Below are positions 53,001-62,000 of a DNA stretch of 64,000 nt, in pieces. Numbering within the stretch: position 1 is the first letter of the stretch; each line of letters opens with the position of its first letter. The position numbers were made by a program, and so were the translations under genes. Source of the stretch: Neoarius graeffei (lineage: Eukaryota; Chordata; Actinopteri; Siluriformes; Ariidae). Where the stretch lies: contig NC_083587.1 in assembly GCF_027579695.1 (NCBI RefSeq), positions 44,507,732 to 44,571,731 of the forward strand, read 5' to 3'. The notes below the pieces were generated by a model. The model did not search any database. It was not told where the DNA came from and was given only the letters and a program-made list of their open reading frames with translations.

Positions 53001-56000
53001 GAATTTCGACACACCCGTCAAAGATTTTACGCTTCTGTTCGCTGAATATCCTAACAATCACAAACAGGCTTTGCAGGATTCCCCTCCACAGCCATGTTTC
53101 TTCCACAAGTCTTTATCTAAAGTGAAAGGGGAGATTTGATTGGTTTTCGACGTCACGTGACCTCAACCTGCAGTCGATATCGATTTAATTTTTTTTTTCA
53201 TTTTGCATTTTCTTCAAGCGGCGATTCCGAGAACCAACTAATCGAATTGGTGTGGCCTAAACTTGAAAAATCTGAAAGGCAGTCTACCTTTAATCTTTTC
53301 ATATATATTTCAGTAGTCCCCAATAATAAACTGCTGAGTTTCGCAATGATTTTAAGGAACTGTTTTGGGACTGCCTGACAATTCTGGGATTTGAACACAC
53401 AACCTTAAAATCAGAGGCAGGAAAACCTTAAAAACTGAGGTACCATTGCCTGGTATCACATACATTCTAGAAATTTCTTTTATTCTGTAAGCTTGAAATG
53501 AGCTCCTCACTAGTCAATCATGACAGAAATGAACGTGCATCTACAAGGAACACAAGAAGTTTTCTGTGCATCATCACAAACCTTTATCGTGTTGTAAAGG
53601 AGCCCAGGGTGGTTGCACAGTTTCTTCAAAGCATTAATGCAGGCAAGATGAGGGCTGTGTGTGAATGCACGCGTGCTGGCAACAGCAAAACAGGCCCTGA
53701 CAGGTCGGCTAGAGAGCAGCTCATTGTACAGCTGCACCTGCAGCTCTGTGGGCCGGCAGAACACTGTCCATTCCAGCCGCCCAGGTAAGAAACGGTTGAT
53801 GATCTCTTGAGTCCGTCGTAGTGTGAAAGCACCGGTCAGCCGAGCAAGTTCTGCTGCTCGCTCTTCACCGATGCACCTCTCCTCCTAAAACACATCACAG
53901 CTCTTCAGATCTCACATGCATGCACACTGTACTTGCTCACAATTTTCAAATTAAAGTGCGAGACAGAAACACACACACAAACTAAACGTATATGTTGTAC
54001 GGTATTTTGATATGGGTGCTACCTCAGTGCAGGTAGGCTGGCGGGATTTCAGGATTGGTTCTTCATAAACCTTTCTGTATGCTGCTGAAGTTCCCAAAAT
54101 GCCTGGATTCACAAACTCAATAATGGAGTAGAATTCTTGGAGATCATTCTGAACAGGGGTGCCTGGTGATTATAGACACATTAAAATTTTTTTTTTTTAA
54201 TTTTAATTGATGACTGGGTCTGTTAGCCTAGTAAAGTAGACCCACCCGCCTAGCGGCCAAAAATATTTTTGCCTAGCGAGTGGGTCTAGCCTTGCACCAT
54301 ATAAACAAAAACACCCCGGGCATCAAATCGTGCCCGCCAATCACAACACAAGGTTTTTGTTTGGATTCTTTGGGCGGACTTTTGCAGGAGTGACGACAAA
54401 GCTGCGCAACGCTGGAGAAAGCACAACAGGAAAGATGGCTACGGCTAGTGAACAGCACGCGTTTGACTCCGCATTGGAATCAGTTTTAGAAGAATTAGAC
54501 TTGGAGTTTTCGTTGAAATATGAGCAGGAAGAGGCTCTCCGCTCATTCCTTTTCAAGAAGGACGTTTTCGCTGTTTTGCCGACCGGCTATGGCAAAAGTC
54601 TGATCTACCAGCTGGCTCCGCTGGTAGCCAAAAGGATGGGGCTAGTTTGTGCAGTACGAAGAATTAATAAACGGCTTTGAAACATTACTTTTTGATTGTT
54701 TCTTATTTTCACGTTATTTTAAATTTAAGGGAAATTATTTCACCAAACACCACTAAATAAAAACTCTCAAAAACAGTTTACGCAAACCCTTGAAAAACAC
54801 TTGAAAAAAATAAGTGTATGTTAAGTATGTGGTACAGACTCCAAACTTGTGGTCATTATCTCCAAACTTCTTAATATCTAGAACCTGTTTATTAATTAAT
54901 ACGCATTTTGAAAATTTATTTATTTCAAGGTCTCCCCCACTGCTTTCTGTCGCTCTGACTACGTCACAGTCACTGTTGCGCTGATTGGTCAGAGCGTTGG
55001 CCTATACGCACAGAGACAGTTTGAAAGACAGCGGTTTGTTCCACCCCCACCCTTCAGAAATGTCTACAGATCGAGGCCAGACTAAATATTCACATTTAGT
55101 CTGGCTTGCCAGGCTATGGGTCTGTCTCAGTTTGCAAAATTTCAGACCAAAACCAATGTTGGGTTTAACTACAGGGACACAGTGCAGCTAGTTACATTAG
55201 TCCTAATGGTACTTTACTATGAAGATAACTGTGCAATAATCATACAATTTAAAGACTGAAGTAGCAAATATCTATTTTTTAACAGTTATTCCACGAAATC
55301 GAGTTGTACATGCGCCTCGTCGGCTATAAGCCATGTATGACGAGATTGAGTGGAGCAACTGCTTTATTATATCCACATTCACTGGATTTTGAGAAACAGA
55401 GCATGTTTATTTTTTGCAAATTCGATTTAAAAAAAAAAAAGCTTCATACAAAATATCCAGGCAAATCATTTCCACTTAGAATGCAAACAAACCGGCAAAA
55501 TTACAGTAGCAATTCGTGAAAAATGCTATAATAATATTTCTTCAAAAAAAAAAAAGATACCGTGGTGCTTGAAAGTTTGTGAACCCTTTAGAATTGTCTA
55601 TATTTCTGCATAAATATGACTGAAAACATCATCAGATTTTCACACAAGTCCTAAAAGTAGATAAAGAGAACCCAGTTAAACAAATGAGACAAAAATATTA
55701 TACTTGGTCATTTATTTATTGAGGAAAATGATCCTCATTTGTTTGTTGTCTCTAGGCTGAGAAGAGTTTAGAGCCGGCTCACTCATTGGTTAGGACTCCA
55801 TTGCCGGGACAGAAAGCCATGGCAGTGTATGTTTATGTAGCAAGTGACAGAAGAATTAACCATTCAGATTTTGATTTATAGTGGGAGGGACCAAACATTT
55901 ATCGCCCGCAGCCTTCTCAAAGGTCAACGAGAGCTTAACCGCAAATCGGTGCCGTCAGTGCAGCAGCGAAGTCACCTTCCAGCCGGTGTAGCGTTCATCA

Positions 56001-59000
56001 GTAGTGTTAGCGAATGCTAATAAAGTAGTCAAGCCAGTGCTATCAAGAGCAAGGAGCACAGGCTAACAGCCGACAAACTAAGATTTCTGTCTCCAGACTC
56101 TTCTTGCACGCTGCACACTCGCTACAGTATTTTTCCACTCATACTTAAGTATTCACTTCCTTATGTAATTTACTAAGTTTCTTTTAAAATCAACATTGAC
56201 AACAACTACGCACAACGGAGCGAACTGGCAGCCTGCCGCTAATCCCTTGCAAAATCCTTTGCCCTGTTGCTTTTTTGGTGTTTGGCTATGTTTTGGCCGA
56301 GGTGAAGTCCCAGCTCTAACGCTACGTTCACACTGCAAGGCTTAATGCTCAATTCCGATTTTTTTGTGAAATCCGATTTTTTTGTGAGGTCGTTCACATT
56401 AACAAATATATGCGACTTGTATGTGATCCTCAGTATGAACGAAAAGCGACCTAAAAGTGTTCCGCATGCGCATTGCAGGATACGAAGACGTCACACGCAG
56501 TGAGCATGGCCAGTGTTTACGGAAGTAAAACCGCCCGGTTGCGGTATGATCCATCCAATCTAGCTTGAATAGCTGTATCCCCCCAAATGGAAATCAGCTC
56601 CCTAACCTCTGCGTCCTTCCATTGAGAAGATTCAGAACCTTCACAGCCCGAAGCGTCCCTCGCATTGATGTCATGCGCAGGGGCGCAGATACGTTTTTTG
56701 AACTGGGGGAGACAAAGCTGCCAGCAAACCAACCCCGACCCCGATATGCCTGTCAAACTTGTTGTTAGTAACCATAGCAACCAAGCTCGAGCTCGCAACC
56801 TGCGCAGTCTGCGCAGCTCAACCAACCGAATATCAGTCTTTGTTTTGTTTTATGTGAGTTGTTGCAACTATGTATACACTGCCGTGCACCTCAATAAACC
56901 GAATGGTAATTAGTCTTTTGATTTTTCCGTGAGGTTTGCCTTATACAAAGAAAGACAGCATAGACGTTTTTCCTCCCTATAAGTGGGGGGGACCAAACGA
57001 GGTGAATTTAAATCTGGGTGGGACGAGTCCCACCCTCTATCTGCGCCCGTGATTATGCGCCATGTTGTTGTAACTTTTTTTGAGAGACCCGCCGCCTACT
57101 TCAGCGCAGAATAGTGACGTTTGTGGCTTGTTGATGACGTGTAAGTCGGATGAATGCGACCTGGCGGTTCAGACTGAAGTCGCATATGAAAAGAGCGGAT
57201 AGGAATCGGAATTAGGACCACATATCCAAACGGCCTGGGTCGGATTTGAAAAAATCGGATCTGTGTCGTTCATATTGTCAATAAAAGATCGGATACAGGT
57301 CACATATGGGCGAAAAGATCGGATTTGAGTCACTTCAGCCTGCAGTGTGAACATAGCCTAATAGTAATGTTCACCACTGGTACACACATTCATACCGAGG
57401 GTAATTTAGGCTAACTGGAATGTTTTTTTGGAGAAGGAATCAAACCAGAGAATATGTGAGAACCCCACACAGACATGATGAGACCATACTCAGAGAAACT
57501 CCTCAAAGACAGTAACCTGAGCTCAGGATTGAACCAGTAACCCTGAAATGTGAGACAGCAGAGCTATACAACGGGCATACCGTGTATTCTGGTTTAGTCA
57601 AATGCATTTTTGTGATCGATTTTTGTCCCCCCATTTCTAATCATTTCTAGCTAAATACAAACTCAGCAGAAAACAGGAGTGTGGGGAAAGTAGCGTGTTT
57701 GTGGGCATGTGTGACTGACCTGTAAGTATTACCCGACGTTCGCAGGCCAAGGCTGAGAGAGCACTGGCTGTCTTAATATTGCTGTTTTTAAGCCGATGGC
57801 CCTCATCACAGATGACCAGACCAAACTCCAGCTTCTTTAAAGTGTCTATAGAGCGCAGTAGCATCTCATAACTGATCACCATCACAGGAGACCGGGGACA
57901 GGATATAAAATCCTCCACACGGTTGTCCTGTGGAAAAAAACAACATGCACATGTACATGAGGTATATCCACTGGCTTGTGAATTACTGTAATTAAATAAA
58001 ATCACAGTCCAGAATAGACATAAACACACTTTTGACTGCGAAGGACATAAGTACAAAAACACATACATTAAAACAAACCTGGTCCACAGTGTATACGTTG
58101 ATCCTCTCTCTGCCGAGCCATTTGTTGAATTCAATAGCCCAGTTTTTCACCAGGCTACCAGGGCAAACCACCAACCCTCTCTTCACTACGGCTCGCCCAC
58201 CATAAGGCCCCTGCTTCAGTAGAGTCCACAGCACACACACACATTGCAGTGTCTTCCCCAAACCCATCTCATCTGCTAAAATGGCTCCATAGCGGCCAGC
58301 CAACCTGCAACACGTGCACACACACACACACACACACACACTGACCCACTGTAGTACTACACAGAAAAAAAATACATAATAAATACAACCCCAATTCCAA
58401 AAAAGTTGGGACACTGTGCAAAACATAAATAATAACAGAATGTGAAGATTTGAAAGACATGAAAAACCTACATTTCATTGAAAATAGTATAAAGACAATA
58501 TATCAAATGTTGAAACTGAGAAATGTTGTTGTTTCTTGAAAAATATATGCTCATTTTGAATTTGATGTCAGCAACATATTTCAAAAAAGTTGGGACGGGG
58601 CAACAAAAGACTGACAAAATTGTGTAATGCTTAAAAAAACCTAATTTGGTTAACTGGCAACAGGTCAGTAACATGATTGGGTATAAAAAGTGCATCTCAG
58701 AGAGACGGAGTCTCTCAGAAGTAAAGATGGCAAGGGGTTCACCACTCTGCGAAAGACTGCATGGGCAAACAGTGCAACAATTTAAGAATAACGTTCCTCA
58801 ATGTAAAACTGCAAAGAATTTGGGGATCACATCATCTATGGTACATAATATCATTGAAAGGTTGAGAGAATCTGGAGAAATCTCTGTATGCAAGAAACAA
58901 GGCTGAAAACTGACATTGGATGCCTGTGATCTTCAGGCCCTCAGGTGACACTGTATTAAAAGCAGACATGTCTGTAGTGGAAATCACTGTATGGGCTCAG

Positions 59001-62000
59001 GAACACTTCAGAAAACCATCGTCTGTGAAAACAGTTCATTACTGCATCCACAGATGCAAGTTAAAACCATATATACACAATATCCAGAAACACTGCCACC
59101 TTCTCTGGGCCCAAGCTCTTTTATGATGGACTGAGGCGAAGTGGAAAATTGTCCCAAGGTCTGACGAATCAAAATTAGAAATTATTTTTAGAAATCCTAG
59201 ACATCATGTCCTCCAGGCTAAAGAGGAGAGGGACCATCTGGCTTGTCATCAGTGCACAGTTCAAAAGCCAGCATCTGTGATCGTATGAAGGTGCATTAGT
59301 GCACATGACATGGGTAGCTTGTACATCTGGGAAGGTTTCATTGATGCTGAATGATATATACATGTTTCAAAGCAATATGCTGCCATTCAGACAAAATCTT
59401 TTTCAGGGAAGGCCTTCCTTCTTTCAGCAAGACAACGACAAACTACTTTCTGCACATATTAAAACTGCATGGCTCCGTAGTAAAAGAGTCCAGGTGCTAA
59501 ACTGGCCTGCCTGCAGTCCAGATCTGTCTCCCATTTAAAACATTTGGCACAATATGAAGCGCAAAATACGACAAAGGAGACCCCAAACATGAGCAACTGA
59601 AACTGTATATCAGGCAAGAATGGGACATTTGTCTTTCAAAACTACAGCAGTTGGTCTCCTCAGTTCCCAAATGTTTACAGAGTGTTGTTAAAAGTAGAGG
59701 TGATGCAACACAGTGGTAAACATGCCCCTGTCCCAATTTTTTGAAATGTGTTGCTGGTATTAAATTCAAAATGAGCATATATTTTCCAAAAAACAATAAC
59801 ATTTCTCAGTTCCAACATCTGCTATGTTGTCTTTGTACTATTTTCAGTGAAATAAAGGATTTCCATGATTTGCAAATTATCACATTCTGTTTTTATTTAC
59901 AGCTTACACAACGTCCCAACTTTTTTGGAACTGGGGTTGTACCGTACACACGAACATTTGTGAGATTATCTACAACCCCAAATCAGGAAATGTTGGGATG
60001 GCATGTTGAAATTGAAACTGAAAACAATAATTTGTAAATAATCTTTGACCAATACTACACTCAAACCAATACAACAGCACATTATTTGAAGTTTTACCTC
60101 ATAAATATTTTATTGTTTTTTTTTCCAACATTTTTCAATTTTGATTCTTGCAACACATTTCAAAAAAATGTTGGGATGGTAAAGCATTTACCACATTGCA
60201 ATGTTGCCATTCCTTCTCACAACACTTAAGGATGTTTAGAGACTGAAGATACCAAGTGATGAAGCGTTTCAGGTGTTAGTTTGTCTCATTCTTCCTGCAA
60301 ACAGGTCTTAAAGGGTGCAACAGTATGAGGTCGTCCTTGTCATATTTTTCATTTCAAAATTCTCTACTGGGGACAGAGGCGACAGGCACCCTCTTCTTCC
60401 ACAGCCATGCCTTTGTAACGTATGCAGAATGTGGTCTTGCTGAAATATCTCTGGAAAAGATGTCGTCTTGAAGGCAGCGTGTGGCTCTAAAATCTCAGTG
60501 TACTTTTCTGCATTAATGTTGCCGTCACAGATGTGTAGGTTACCTTTGCCAAGGGCACTGAAACAACCCCATACCATGACGTACCCTGGCTTCTAGATTT
60601 GTTGCTTAGTAACAGTCCTTTAAAAAAAAAAAAGGCCTGGAATACTGATTCGTCTGACCACAATACACATTTCCTGTGTGATGGTCCATCCTAGATGCAT
60701 CTGAGCCCAGAGACATCAGCAGCGCTTCTGTGGTATTTGTGAATGTAATTTCATATTGTAGCACTTGACAAAGGTTTGCCAAAGTAATCCTAAGCCCATG
60801 TCGTTATATCAGCGATAGATGAACGACGGTTCTTGATGCAGTCCATCTGAGGGATCGGAGATCACAGGTGTTCAGCTTTGGCTTGTGCCCTTGCCCTTTA
60901 CACGCCAAAATTCCTGCATATTCCTTGAATCGTTTAATATTATGCAGCATAGAGGGTGAAATATCCAAATCCCTTCGTATCTTTCTTTGAGGAACACTGT
61001 TTTTAAACATTTCAATAAATTCTCACACATTTCTTTACAAACTGGAGATCCTCAGCCCCATCTTGGCTCCTCAAAGACTAGTCCTTTCCTGGATACTGAT
61101 TTCATGAAATGAAATCATGATTACAATCATCTGTTTCAAATTACATCATTATTCAATTGTTTTACTTCATTACTAGCCCTAAATTGCCTCGTAACAATAT
61201 TTTTTGGAATGTATTACAGGCCTGAAACACAAGAATGGATGCATATTAACAAATGAAATCGAGTTAACCAGAGAAAACATTAAATATCTTGGGTAAATAC
61301 TGTATGAAATGAAATACAAGTCAAAGTCAAGTTAGAAATCACTGGTTTCTTTTTTTATTTGCATTTTCCATACCGGCCCAACTTTTTCTGGTTTGGGGTT
61401 GTCATCAGCTAATCATGTGGCAGCAGTACAAAGCAGAAAATCAAAATCAGATACAGGTCAAGAGTGCCAAGTTATTTGGTAATAGACCTCTTCACTATTA
61501 GACTGGTACCAAAATTCAAAAAAGTGCTTATTTAAGGAGTTAAAGGCATTTTTGAGACAAAGTCAGCAAACAGTCTTATTTTGTCAATTTGGGTGTGCCG
61601 AATTCAAATCTGCAATATGCCGAGCTCTATCTGACCTCTGTTGACCTCTAGAGGTCATTGAACTTTGGGCCTGTAAACGTCTCAGCTGAACCCAGTTTCT
61701 CAGCTTTCTAAGGAATTAAATGTACTAAAATGATTAATGAAGTTAGCAAATGGCCTTGTTTGTTAAATGTTTGGGTGCTGAATTCATTTTTCATTTGTAA
61801 AACGACATATGACCTCTGATAACCTCAAGGTCATTAAACTTGGCCTATGCATTTAACGGCATTTTTAAACTGACTTTACTCCCCCAAAAAGAATATGAAC
61901 AGACAAAAAACAAATAGAAAGGAACAAATACAACATTAAATGCCAGTCCATGTACATTTGTTCCTTTCTATTTGTTTTTTGTCTGTTCATATTCTTTTTG

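Larger units (their letters stand above)
56320..57358 (-). mobile_element. Harbinger-like element with a Myb/SANT exon, TAA duplication
   Basis: Ends CGCTACGTTCACACTGCA and its inverse TGCAGTGTGAACATAGCC; TAA at 56317-56319 and 57359-57361. The paralog at 48385 shows the uninterrupted CATTACTATTAGAGCTGGG-type site. Minus-strand coding sequence encodes a Myb/SANT-like segment ([18 protein letters not shown], then [10 protein letters not shown]), like the DNA-binding accessory protein of PIF/Harbinger transposons. A hAT-like element splits it. Confidence 0.75.

Noticed and set aside
53626-53832. Out-of-frame minus-strand frame overlapping a rad54b exon
   Set aside because: The alternative frame carries the conserved SNF2 sequence; this one is a shadow.
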